Shown here in pieces: positions 16,465 to 24,438 of a stretch of 51,179 nt of DNA (positions are counted from its first letter, which is position 1; each line of letters begins with the position of its first letter). Under the pieces are notes generated by a model. It was not told where the DNA came from. It ran no database searches and was given only the letters and a program-made list of their open reading frames with translations. The DNA lies in NCBI GenBank assembly GCA_964567755.1, contig CAZMNW010000002.1, forward strand, positions 1 to 51,179, in the 5' to 3' direction. The translations under genes and the position numbers were made by a program. Origin of the DNA: DASRJW01 sp964567755 (lineage in GTDB: Bacteria; Krumholzibacteriota; Krumholzibacteriia; G020349025).

Positions 16465-18024
16465 ATGGCGAAATCGACACGAGATGAGCGCCTCCATGCG
16501 CTCGACGCCCGGCGGCAAGAGGCCCAGGGTGGCGGCGGCGTCGAGCGTGTCGCCCGCCAGCATCAGAGCGCCCGGCTGACCGCCCGTGAGCGCATCGAGT
16601 TGCTGCTCGACCGCGGCTCCTTCCTCGAACGCGGCGTGTTTGTCACCCACGATTGCAACGACTTCGGCCTCGACGGCAGACGCTACACCGGCGATGGCGT
16701 CGTCTGTGGTCACGGCACCATCGACGGGCGCATCGTCTACGTCTTCGCGCAGGACTTCACCGTCTTTGGCGGCACCTTGTCGCTATCGAACGCGCGCAAG
16801 ATCACTCAGATCATGGACCTGGCGCTGCAAAACGGCGCGCCCGTGATCGGGCTCAACGACTCCGGCGGCGCTCGCATCCAGGAAGGCGTCAAGAGCCTCG
16901 GCGGCTATGCCGAGATCTTCCTGCGCAACACCCTGGCTTCGGGAGTCGTGCCGCAGATCTCCGCCATCATGGGACCGTGCGCCGGTGGCGCAGTGTACTC
17001 GCCGGCGATCACCGACTTCACCGTGATGGTGGACAAGACCTCGCACATGTTCGTCACTGGACCCAACGTCATCAAGATGGTCACCAACGAAGACGTGTCC
17101 TTCGAGGATCTGGGCGGCGCCATGACCCACAACGCCAAGAGCGGCGTCGCACACTTGCTGGCGGGCAACGATGCCGAGTGCTTGCAAATGATCCGCCGGT
17201 TGCTGTCTTATCTGCCGCAGAACAATCTCGAGGATCCGCCGCGGCTCGCCGCATCCGACCCGGTCGACCGGCGCGACCCCGAGCTCGACGACATCGTCCC
17301 CGACGACCCCAAGAAACCCTATGACATCCTCGACGTCATTCGGCGCGTGCTGGACCTGGAGAGCTTCTTCGAGATCCACCCGCACTACGCCAAGAACATC
17401 GTGGTCGGGTTCGGGCGTCTGAACGGGCGCAGTATCGGCGTGGTCGCCAACCAGCCGAAGGTGCTGGCCGGGGTGCTCGACATCCGTTCGTCGGTGAAGG
17501 CGGCGCGTTTCGTTCGCTTCTGCGATGCCTTCAACATCCCGATCGTCACCTTCGAGGATGTGCCGGGATTCCTGCCGGGCACCGAGCAAGAATGGGGCGG
17601 CATCATCGTGCATGGCGCCAAGCTGCTGTTCGCCTATTGCGAGGCCACCGTGCCCAAGCTCACCGTCATCACGCGCAAGGCGTACGGCGGCGCCTACGAC
17701 GTCATGTCGAGCAAGCACATTCGCGCCGACCTCAACATCGCCTGGCCGACGGCGGAAATCGCCGTCATGGGAGCGGAAGGCGCGGTGGAGATCCTCTATC
17801 GCAAGGAGATGGACGCGACGGCCGATGCTGCGGTGCTGCGCGCGCGGCTCATCGACGAGTACAACACCCAGTTCGCCAATCCGTACGTGGCCGCGTCCCT
17901 CGGCTATCTGGACGACGTCATTCGACCGCGCGAGACCCGGCCGCACCTGATCATGGCGCTCGAGAGTCTGGTCACCAAGCGCCAGAGCCTGCCACGCAAG
18001 AAGCACGGCAACATCCCACTCTGA
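16465..18024 (+). CDS. pccB: Propionyl-CoA-type carboxylase, carboxyltransferase (beta) subunit
   Basis: This 519-aa biotin-dependent acyl-CoA carboxyltransferase transfers CO2 from carboxybiotin to propionyl-CoA, and possibly acetyl-CoA, giving methylmalonyl-CoA. Both crotonase-like halves are present. The N-half has LNDSGGARIQEGVKSLGGYA and IMGPCAGGAVYSPA. The C-half has FEDVPGFLPGTEQEWGGII, RKAYGGAYDVMSSKH and AWPTAEIAVMGAEGAVEIL. Length is typical of PccB. The ATG at 16465 follows GGAGG. It is the first gene of a three-gene operon with biotin carboxylase and BCCP. Substrate choice cannot be fixed from sequence alone, but a methylmalonyl-CoA mutase cluster lies 7-12 kb away. Confidence 0.92.
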   Translation: MAKSTRDERLHALDARRQEAQGGGGVERVARQHQSARLTARERIELLLDRGSFLERGVFVTHDCNDFGLDGRRYTGDGVVCGHGTIDGRIVYVFAQDFTVFGGTLSLSNARKITQIMDLALQNGAPVIGLNDSGGARIQEGVKSLGGYAEIFLRNTLASGVVPQISAIMGPCAGGAVYSPAITDFTVMVDKTSHMFVTGPNVIKMVTNEDVSFEDLGGAMTHNAKSGVAHLLAGNDAECLQMIRRLLSYLPQNNLEDPPRLAASDPVDRRDPELDDIVPDDPKKPYDILDVIRRVLDLESFFEIHPHYAKNIVVGFGRLNGRSIGVVANQPKVLAGVLDIRSSVKAARFVRFCDAFNIPIVTFEDVPGFLPGTEQEWGGIIVHGAKLLFAYCEATVPKLTVITRKAYGGAYDVMSSKHIRADLNIAWPTAEIAVMGAEGAVEILYRKEMDATADAAVLRARLIDEYNTQFANPYVAASLGYLDDVIRPRETRPHLIMALESLVTKRQSLPRKKHGNIPL

Positions 18025-18056
18025 GATCACGAAGCTTGCGACCGACGAGGAGTGCC

Positions 18057-19625
18057 GTGGCCCACTCGACGCGCGCCGAAAGACGACAGCCAGCGCGGCG
18101 CATCCGCAAGATGTTGGTGGCCAATCGCGGCGAGATCGCCGTGCGCGTGTGCAAGGCGTTGCGCGAGCTCGGCATCCGCAGTGTCGCCGTCTACTCCGAT
18201 GTCGACCGCAATGCTCTGCACGTGTCACGCGCCGACGAGGCCTATGCGTTGGAGGGCAACGCCAGTCTCGACACGTACTTGCGCATCGACAAAATCCTCG
18301 CCGTCGCCGCACGCTGTGGCGCCGACGCCATTCACCCCGGTTACGGCTTCTTGTCGGAGAACGCCACTTTCGCTGCCGCCTGTCGCCAAGCGGGGGTTCT
18401 CTTCGTCGGGCCTTCGCCCGAGGCGATCGCACGCATGGGCGACAAGTTGCAGGCGCGCGAAGCCGCGCGTGCCGCGGGCGTCCCACTCGTGCCGGGGAGT
18501 CCAGGAGCCGTGCCGGACGTGGACACGGCCCTGCGCGTGGCGGCTGAACTCGGTTACCCGGTGATGCTCAAAGCCGCCGCCGGCGGTGGTGGCAAGGGCA
18601 TGCGACGGTTGGAAAACGCCGAAGAGTTACGGGGCGCCTTCGCGCGCACCGCCGACGAAGCCAGACGCGCCTTCGCCAACCCGGAGCTCTACATCGAGAA
18701 GTTCATCGTCGACCCGCGACACATCGAGATCCAAGTCTTCGGTGACCAGCATGGTCACTACGCCGCTCTCGGCGAGCGCGAGTGCACGATCCAGAGGCGT
18801 CACCAGAAAGTGATCGAAGAAGCGCCGAGCCCGTTGGTGACGCCAGAGATACGCGCCAAGATGTGTGCGACGGCGACGTCGCTCGCCGCCGCGGTCGGCT
18901 ATCAGGGTGCCGGCACCGTGGAGTTCGTCACCGACCAGGCGGGAAATTTCTTCTTCCTCGAGATGAACACGCGACTGCAAGTGGAACACCCGGTGACCGA
19001 GCTCACCACCGGACTCGATCTGGTGCACGAACAAGTACGCGTGGCCGCCGGCGAGCCGCTGTCGTTCCTGGAACGATTGCCGCTCGAACCACACGGTTGG
19101 GCCATCGAGTGCCGCATTTACGCCGAGGACCCGCGGCGCGACTTCCTGCCCTCCATCGGTCGCATCGTCAAGCTGTCCATTCCCTACGGTCCTGGTGTGC
19201 GCAACGATTTCGGCATCTACGAGGGCTACGATGTTCCCGTGTACTACGATCCACTCCTCGGCAAGCTCGCCGTGTGGGGCCCCGATCGGCCGCACGCCAT
19301 CGCCCGCATGAAGCGCGCCTTGCACGATCTCGTCATCGAGGGGATTCGCACCAACATCGCCTTCCATGCTTGGACCCTGGACCAACCCGAGTTCCGCGAA
19401 GGCAAGCTCGACACGGGGTTCATCGCCCGCGATTTCAAACCGGCGCTCCTCGATCCCGACGCTGCCGATCTCGAACGCTTCGTCACCGCGGCCGTCATCC
19501 GCGCCTTCGAGCTCGATCGCACTCCGAAGTTGCCACGCGACACAGGTTCGACCCAATGGGCGCTCTCGGGGCGCGGGTACGGTGTTGCCGACAACGGCCT
19601 CGCCGAAGGCTCGCTAAAGGAATGA
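18057..19625 (+). CDS. Biotin carboxylase (alpha) subunit of acyl-CoA carboxylase
   Basis: This 522-aa ATP-grasp enzyme carboxylates biotin using bicarbonate and ATP. Motifs are KMLVANRGEIAVRV at the N-terminus, IHPGYGFLSEN, the glycine-rich ATP loop KAAAGGGGKGM, the KFI..PRHIEIQV region and the catalytic EMNTRLQVEHPVTE. Residues past ~450 correspond to the start of the region that in fused alpha subunits continues into BT and BCCP domains; the BCCP is here a separate gene. The GTG at 18057 follows GAGGAG and gives the correct N-terminus, while the frame is open upstream through pccB as a shadow. It lies 32 bases after pccB and one base before the BCCP start. Confidence 0.92.
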   Translation: MAHSTRAERRQPARRIRKMLVANRGEIAVRVCKALRELGIRSVAVYSDVDRNALHVSRADEAYALEGNASLDTYLRIDKILAVAARCGADAIHPGYGFLSENATFAAACRQAGVLFVGPSPEAIARMGDKLQAREAARAAGVPLVPGSPGAVPDVDTALRVAAELGYPVMLKAAAGGGGKGMRRLENAEELRGAFARTADEARRAFANPELYIEKFIVDPRHIEIQVFGDQHGHYAALGERECTIQRRHQKVIEEAPSPLVTPEIRAKMCATATSLAAAVGYQGAGTVEFVTDQAGNFFFLEMNTRLQVEHPVTELTTGLDLVHEQVRVAAGEPLSFLERLPLEPHGWAIECRIYAEDPRRDFLPSIGRIVKLSIPYGPGVRNDFGIYEGYDVPVYYDPLLGKLAVWGPDRPHAIARMKRALHDLVIEGIRTNIAFHAWTLDQPEFREGKLDTGFIARDFKPALLDPDAADLERFVTAAVIRAFELDRTPKLPRDTGSTQWALSGRGYGVADNGLAEGSLKE

Positions 19626-19626
19626 G

Positions 19627-20157
19627 ATGAAGTACCACGTACAGGCCCAGGGCCGGGAGTGGCTTGTAGAGATCGAGGGCGACTCTCCCCGATACGTGCT
19701 GCACATCGACGGCCGCCGCACCCTCGCGGACGTTTCCAAGCTCGGCGATCCTTCGTTGCTGAGCATCCTGCTGAACAATGTCTCCTACCTCGCCCACGTC
19801 GTCCCCACGAGTGATCACCCGGGAGCCTTCGAGGTTTCCACCGGCGGCAAGCTGGCCCAGGTTCGGGTCCTCGACGAACTCGCGGCGATGGCGCAACAGA
19901 TGCAGCCGCCGCAGGTGCAAGGCCGCGTCATCGTGCAATCTCCGATGCCCGGCCTCGTGGTCGATGTCTGCGTCCAGCCTGGCGACCGCGTACAGCGCGG
20001 CTCCCGTCTCGTGGTCGTCGAAGCCATGAAGATGCAGAACGAGCTCACAAGCGAGGTCACGGGTACAGTCCGCGAGGTCCCCGCCCAATTGAATCAGGCT
20101 GTCGAATCAGGCGCGACACTCGTCGTCATCGAGGCCGACGCAGCCCCCGAGGACTGA
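19627..20157 (+). CDS. Biotin carboxyl carrier protein
   Basis: This 176-aa protein ends in a classical biotinyl domain (about 100-170): SPMPGLVVDVCVQPGDRVQRG, then EAMKMQNEL with the biotinylated Lys135. The N-terminal ~75 residues (KYHVQAQGREWLVEIEG, LLNNVSYLAHVV) resemble the BT-like domain that joins biotin carboxylase and carboxyltransferase in propionyl-CoA carboxylases. AAAGGAATGAG precedes the ATG, which lies one base after the biotin carboxylase stop. It carries carboxybiotin between the two upstream subunits. A repeat array begins 12 bases after its stop. Confidence 0.9.
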   Translation: MKYHVQAQGREWLVEIEGDSPRYVLHIDGRRTLADVSKLGDPSLLSILLNNVSYLAHVVPTSDHPGAFEVSTGGKLAQVRVLDELAAMAQQMQPPQVQGRVIVQSPMPGLVVDVCVQPGDRVQRGSRLVVVEAMKMQNELTSEVTGTVREVPAQLNQAVESGATLVVIEADAAPED

Positions 20158-20169
20158 TCTGCACCACCC

Positions 20170-20730
20170 CGATCTCTGGTCGGCGGCGGATAACGTTTGG
20201 CGGTGATCCTACCCCGCGTTCCCGATCTCTGGTCAACGACGGAAAACGTTGGTGCTCATCCCACCGCTCGCACCGATCTCTCGTCGCCATCCAAAAACGT
20301 TCGGCGGTCATCCCACCCTGCGTTTCCGATCTCAGGTCGGCGGCGGAAAACGTTTGGCGTCATCTCACCCCGCGTTCCCGATCTCGACGACGGAAAACGT
20401 TGGCGGTCATCCCACCCCGCGTTCCGATCCCTGATCGACGACGGAAAACGTTGGAGTCTTTCCACCCCGCGTTCCCGATCTCTGGTCGGCGGCGGAAAAC
20501 GTTTGGCGTCATCCCACCCCTCGTCTCCGAGCTCTGGTCGGTGGCGGAAAACGTTTGCGCTCATCCCATCCTCGCACCCGATCTCTGGGCGACGACGGAA
20601 AACGTTAGGCGCTCATCCCACCCCTCGCACACGATCTCGGGTCGACGGCGGAAAACGTTTGGCGGTCATTCCACCCTCGCACCCGAGCTCTGCTCGACGA
20701 TGGAAGACGTTCGACGGTCATCTTCGGTTC
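20170..20730. repeat. Array of eleven ~52-bp imperfect tandem repeats with AACGTT core, non-coding
   Basis: Each unit reads roughly CCGATCTCTGGTC, then a GGCGGC or GACGAC block, then GGAAAACGTTTGGCG, then GTCATCCCACCC, then either CGCGTTC or CTCGCAC. The cores (AACGTT, or GACGTT in the last unit) start at 20192, 20245, 20296, 20349, 20396, 20447, 20498, 20550, 20601, 20654 and 20706, a step of 51-53 bp except one of 47. The steps are not multiples of three, so no protein reads through in phase. The central units are best conserved; units 1, 3 and 11 are degenerate. There are no unique spacers, so it is not a CRISPR. Near-constant phasing of about five helical turns would suit a cooperative DNA-binding protein. 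No known family was recognised. Confidence 0.85.
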
Positions 20731-21550
20731 TCATCGCCAAATCGATACGCGACGGGCGTCGTGGACGCGCGTGCGCCCAGCCACAGGAAACACGACTCGC
20801 AATGAAAGTTTTGGGCCAAACCTGGGAATGAGGCTGTGACGGCATTTTCGCTCCCGGCGGGGAAGCATTGTGTCCACCTTGAAGACAGAAATCGTCACCT
20901 TCGTTGACACCAGGCGAGTCCCTTGTTTTCTCGCGCGCGCAGAATCGTGCTGAACATGAAGCGTGATCGGTCGCCGGATATTTTGCACTGCAACTCGCAC
21001 CTTCGCCGCCTCCCCCTCCGGGAATGCTCCGGCTCGAGCGCGCCGCGACCCGTGGATGCAGCGCCTGTCTAACCAAGCAACTGGTCATGCTGATATTGCA
21101 GCAATTGCTGCTGTCGCAATCCGGCCGCACAACATCATCTTTGGCCCGCCGGAGGCTGGCCGCCGGGGTTTAGCTGCCGGGGTCTAGGCGCCGAGTTCTC
21201 ACCTAACATCCAAGCCACCGTTGTTGCCGGAGACCTTCGCCCGAGATGCGATCAAGTCCAAAGAGTGCAGTTCCACCAGAGAAAAGGCTGATCTTGGCCG
21301 ACCGCTCTACCTACCAACCGAATCCAATCGGACATGAGACACCCGTTTCTCCCCCTACAGCATGGCTTCCTCAGCCGTGTCGGAAAAACTTCTTGTCAGC
21401 CGGGCCAGCCGCGTGACAAACGTCACGTTCACGCTGCGGACTCGCGGCGGGTAGGTAGGCGCCGAATCCGAAACCGCCTTCCGCTTCGGGGGCTCTCCTG
21501 GGACTTCCTCCGGCACGGCTGGCGACAACATCGGATCGAGTAAGGGGATC
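20731..21550. other. Long intergenic stretch without a convincing gene
   Basis: No frame here shows a credible start, ribosome site and protein-like composition together. The only feature noted is a perfect inverted repeat CGTGAC-AAAC-GTCACG at 21412-21427, about 125 bases before the geranylgeranyl-reductase start, which could be an operator. No tRNA-like fold or transposase remnant was recognised. Confidence 0.5.
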
Positions 21551-22741
21551 ATGCGCAGTGTCGACGTGTTCGTGATCGGCGCAGGACCCGCGGGTTCTTA
21601 TGTTGCCTACGCATTGGCCAAGCAGGGCTACGAGGTCCTCCTGGTCGAAAAGCGCCCCGAAGTGGGTGTTCCTGTTCGCTGCGGCGAGGCCGCGGGAAGC
21701 TTGGCCGAGCTGGAGCACTTCCTCCCCTTGTCGCCGGAGTGGATCGCCGGATCGATCGATGGCGCGCGTTTGTTCGGTCCTTCCGGGACTTGTGTCGAGC
21801 GGCGCATGCCCGGCATCGGCACGCAGTTGCACCGTGACAAGTTCGATCAAGCTCTGGCGCGCCAGGCACAGCAAGCAGGGGCCAATCTACGCACTTCGAT
21901 GCAGGTGACCGGCATCTCCGCCGTCGACCAGGGGTTTCGCACCGTGCAGGCACTCGACCGATCGCGCGGGGGGGAACCGCTCGCGGTCCGCGCCCGCTTG
22001 GTCATCGGCGCCGATGGGGTCGAATCTTTGGTCGGACAGTGGCTCGGGCTGCGCAAGCCCTTCGCGCTCGCGGACGTGCACTCGGCGTTGCAGTACTGGA
22101 TCGACGGTGTCGAGTCAGGCGAGCGTTACATCGACCTGTATGCGGGAAAAACCATCGCCCCGGGCGGCTATGCCTGGGTGTTTCCCAAGCACAACGGCAC
22201 CGCCAACGTCGGACTGGGAATTCACGTCAAGGAGCGGCAACCGCGTCCGGCACGCGCTTGGCTCGACGATTTTGTCCACCTCCGCTATCCGCACAGTCGC
22301 GTGCTGGCGACGCACGCCGGTTCGGTTTCCGGTGCGCACGGTCTCAAGGCCATGGTCACCGACGCGGCCGTGCTCGTCGGCGAAGCCGCACACGCCAACA
22401 ACCCCTTCTCGGGTGGCGGCATCATGAACGCGCTCGAGTCGGCCGAGGAAGCCGGCGACGAGCTGGGCGCCGCGCTGCGCGAGGGCGATCTCGGCGCCAG
22501 CCGCCTGCAGCGTTATCAAGAACGCTGGCACCGGCGCGTCGGCCGCACCAACGATTTGTTCTTCAAACTGCGTAAGCTCTACTTCACCATGAACGATCGT
22601 GAGATCGATTGGGCCGTGGAAGCGCTGAATCGCGCCGTGTCCGCAGTGGACGCGCGTAATGTCGACTACACCGGCATCTTCAAGGCCGCACTCACATTGC
22701 ACCCGAAGCTCGTGGTGAAAGCCACGCGCATGCTCTGGTAG
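21551..22741 (+). CDS. Geranylgeranyl reductase-family FAD-dependent oxidoreductase
   Basis: This 396-aa flavoprotein has the FAD-binding VIGAGPAGSYVAYALAK at the N-terminus, then VEKRPEVGVPVRCGEAAG, a signature of geranylgeranyl/prenyl reductases. LVIGADGVESLVG and VLVGEAAHANNPFSGGGIMNAL follow. Members saturate isoprenoid double bonds in archaeal ether lipids, chlorophyll side chains or menaquinone tails (MenJ). The AAGGGG leader supports the ATG at 21551. The next gene is a 2[4Fe-4S] ferredoxin, probably its electron donor. The substrate is undetermined; a menaquinone or other polyprenyl chain is the most likely bacterial target. Confidence 0.85.
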   Translation: MRSVDVFVIGAGPAGSYVAYALAKQGYEVLLVEKRPEVGVPVRCGEAAGSLAELEHFLPLSPEWIAGSIDGARLFGPSGTCVERRMPGIGTQLHRDKFDQALARQAQQAGANLRTSMQVTGISAVDQGFRTVQALDRSRGGEPLAVRARLVIGADGVESLVGQWLGLRKPFALADVHSALQYWIDGVESGERYIDLYAGKTIAPGGYAWVFPKHNGTANVGLGIHVKERQPRPARAWLDDFVHLRYPHSRVLATHAGSVSGAHGLKAMVTDAAVLVGEAAHANNPFSGGGIMNALESAEEAGDELGAALREGDLGASRLQRYQERWHRRVGRTNDLFFKLRKLYFTMNDREIDWAVEALNRAVSAVDARNVDYTGIFKAALTLHPKLVVKATRMLW

Positions 22742-22798
22742 GTGGACAGCGACGGGGTGCGCTCGTCACCAGACCAGCATTCGAGCAGGAGGAGCGAC

Positions 22799-23017
22799 TT
22801 GGGGTCGAAACGCGCCGAGAGCTATCACATCGAAATTGACCGTCGGACGTGCCTGGAGTGCGCCGGTTGCGTTTCGATCTGTCCGACCCGCGCGCTCGAC
22901 ATGCACGGGCTCGAGCTGCGATGCGAAGATCCGTTGTGTATCGGCTGCGACCTGTGCGTCCGCTTCTGTCCAGTCGTCTCGCTCGTCCTCGAGGCACAAC
23001 CCAACGTCTGCGCGTGA
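22799..23017 (+). CDS. Small 2[4Fe-4S] ferredoxin
   Basis: This 72-aa protein has two complete cluster motifs, CLECAGCVSICP and CIGCDLCVRFCP, as in bacterial-type ferredoxins. The start chosen is TTG at 22799 because a strong AGGAGG (22787-22792) lies six bases upstream. A GTG at 22742, directly after the upstream stop, would add 19 residues unlike any ferredoxin and has no ribosome site. It is co-transcribed with the geranylgeranyl reductase-like gene, and delivering electrons to that flavoprotein is the likely role. Confidence 0.87.
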   Translation: MGSKRAESYHIEIDRRTCLECAGCVSICPTRALDMHGLELRCEDPLCIGCDLCVRFCPVVSLVLEAQPNVCA

Positions 23018-23023
23018 CGATCG

Positions 23024-23039
23024 GGTGCCAGGCGGCACC
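23024..23039. terminator. Possible hairpin between convergent genes
   Basis: GGTGCC-AGGC-GGCACC forms a perfect six-base-pair stem in the 24-base gap between the ferredoxin stop and the DUF488 stop. No T-run follows on either strand, so it may be a weak bidirectional terminator only. Confidence 0.3.
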
Positions 23040-23041
23040 GT

Positions 23042-23581
23042 CTAGAGTGGAAGCTGCGGATCCCCCGGGTAGGTGACGCTCCCCGCCGCACCGATGCACG
23101 CCGTGGCCGACAGCACGTGCGACGCGGTGTGCTCGAGCGACAGCACGTGAATCACTTGCCAACCGCGTGCCACGAGCGCATCGGCCAGCAGCTGGCGGTG
23201 ACAGCGGCGGAAATCGGCTTCCGCGCACAGGCACGCGGCCGGTCGCTCGCGCGCCCACTCCTGCAGCGATGTCAACGCGCTCACGAACTCTGGCGTCGTC
23301 ATATAATCGGCGTAGGCGCGGAAACCCGCCTCGCGCCAGGCCGTGTTGGGCGACGAGCCCGGTCCAATGCGGCGCAAACCACCGAGCCCAGGGTACCATC
23401 GATAGTCCACCCCGGCGGCCGGCAGCACGGCTTGCAAGGAGACGCGGCTGAAGTGCGGATGGCGTCGTGACGCCGGGACGGAACGCACGTCGGCAACTTG
23501 CGCGATGGCATGCGCACGTAACCACGCGATTAGAACTTCGAGCGTGTGGTTCGAATGGCCGATGGTGAACACGCGCGGCAT
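23042..23581 (-). CDS. DUF488 family protein
   Basis: This 179-aa protein has the DUF488 hallmarks: FTIGHSNHTLEVLI at the N-terminus, VADVRSVPASRRHPHF, and CAEADFRRCHRQLLAD toward the C-terminus, with conserved Cys, Glu and His. The molecular function of DUF488 is not established. It is the last gene of the minus-strand acyl-CoA operon, starting 12 bases after the crotonase-family gene, although nothing in the sequence ties it to that pathway. Confidence 0.85.
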   Translation of the reverse strand: MPRVFTIGHSNHTLEVLIAWLRAHAIAQVADVRSVPASRRHPHFSRVSLQAVLPAAGVDYRWYPGLGGLRRIGPGSSPNTAWREAGFRAYADYMTTPEFVSALTSLQEWARERPAACLCAEADFRRCHRQLLADALVARGWQVIHVLSLEHTASHVLSATACIGAAGSVTYPGDPQLPL

Positions 23582-23593
23582 GAGGACTCGATG

Positions 23594-24373
23594 TCAGCGA
23601 CCACGAAAACGTGGTTCGCGTTTGGCCGCGAAGGCGTCGCAGCCCTCGTGGAAGTCATCGCTGCGGTAGGCGTGATGTCGCAGCGCCAGCATCCGGCGCA
23701 AGTCCGCGTCGGAATGCACCGGTGCACGCTCGAACATGCGAAGCGTTGCCTTCATCCCTTGCACCGCGAGCGGCGCGCAGCTGGCGACACGGCGGGCCAG
23801 TGTTTCCACCGCGACATCGAATTCATCCGGCAGCACCACGGCCTGCACGAGCCCAAGGTGCTCGGCTTCGCTCGCATCCACGAGCTCGCCGCTCAACAGC
23901 AAGCGCCGCGCCGCGGCCGGCCCCAGGAGTCGCCAGAACCTTTCGAGACCCGCGAGCGGATACACCAGCCCGAGTCGCGCCGCCGTGATTCCGAAGCGTG
24001 TGCCCGCAGAGGCGAGACGCAGGTCGCAGGCCGCGGCCAACTCCAAGCCGCCGCCGATGGCATGACCCGCGACCGCAGCCAGCGTCGGCAGCCGGCAATC
24101 GGCCACCGCACGCATGCAGCGCTCGAAGGGATGCGCGCGCACCACGGCGGGATCGGAGTCGAAGAGCTCGGCGGGGATCTTGTCGATGGCGTAGCCGGAG
24201 CTCCATGTTCCGCCGCGCCCACGCAAAACGATGACGCGCGCCTGGTCTTCCGCCGCCGCCAACGCCGGCGGCAAAGCTTCGAGCAATGGCAGGTCGAGAA
24301 CATTGGCTTCCGCGGGGTCGCCGAAATCGATCCACGCCACATCCGAATCGACCCTCAAGCTGACCGGCTGCAC
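23594..24373 (-). CDS. Crotonase-superfamily protein resembling methylmalonyl-CoA decarboxylase (ScpB/YgfG)
   Basis: This 259-aa enoyl-CoA hydratase/isomerase-family protein has the oxyanion-hole segments WSSGYAIDKIP and GHAIGGGLELAAACDLRLA. The residue equal to the first catalytic Glu of true hydratases is Ala131 (FGITAARLGLVYP). That segment and the C-terminal SDDFHEGCDAFAAKREP match, from memory, E. coli methylmalonyl-CoA decarboxylase, including Tyr138. The E. coli His in SAGHDI is Tyr61 here. A methylmalonyl-CoA mutase, MeaB and CoA-transferase genes in the same operon parallel E. coli scpA-argK-scpB-scpC. A hydratase role is therefore less likely. Decarboxylase activity is inference from motif and context. 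Confidence 0.75.
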   Translation of the reverse strand: MQPVSLRVDSDVAWIDFGDPAEANVLDLPLLEALPPALAAAEDQARVIVLRGRGGTWSSGYAIDKIPAELFDSDPAVVRAHPFERCMRAVADCRLPTLAAVAGHAIGGGLELAAACDLRLASAGTRFGITAARLGLVYPLAGLERFWRLLGPAAARRLLLSGELVDASEAEHLGLVQAVVLPDEFDVAVETLARRVASCAPLAVQGMKATLRMFERAPVHSDADLRRMLALRHHAYRSDDFHEGCDAFAAKREPRFRGR

Positions 24374-24438
24374 TCATCCCCTCCCCTCGGTCGCCCCTGC
24401 TGGGTGCCGAACGCCGGCGCACACCCAGGGACTGCTGA

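Noticed and set aside
20170..20730. CRISPR array
   Set aside because: The whole ~52-bp unit is repeated with no unique spacers and much sequence drift, and no cas gene is present.
20197..20805. An open frame of about 200 codons through the 52-bp repeat array
   Set aside because: The repeat steps are not multiples of three, so the translated repeats change frame from unit to unit. There is no ribosome site and the composition is unlike a protein.
20731..21187. Short open frames downstream of the repeat array
   Set aside because: No ribosome sites, no recognisable motifs, and overlapping frames on both strands with arginine/serine-rich shadow composition.
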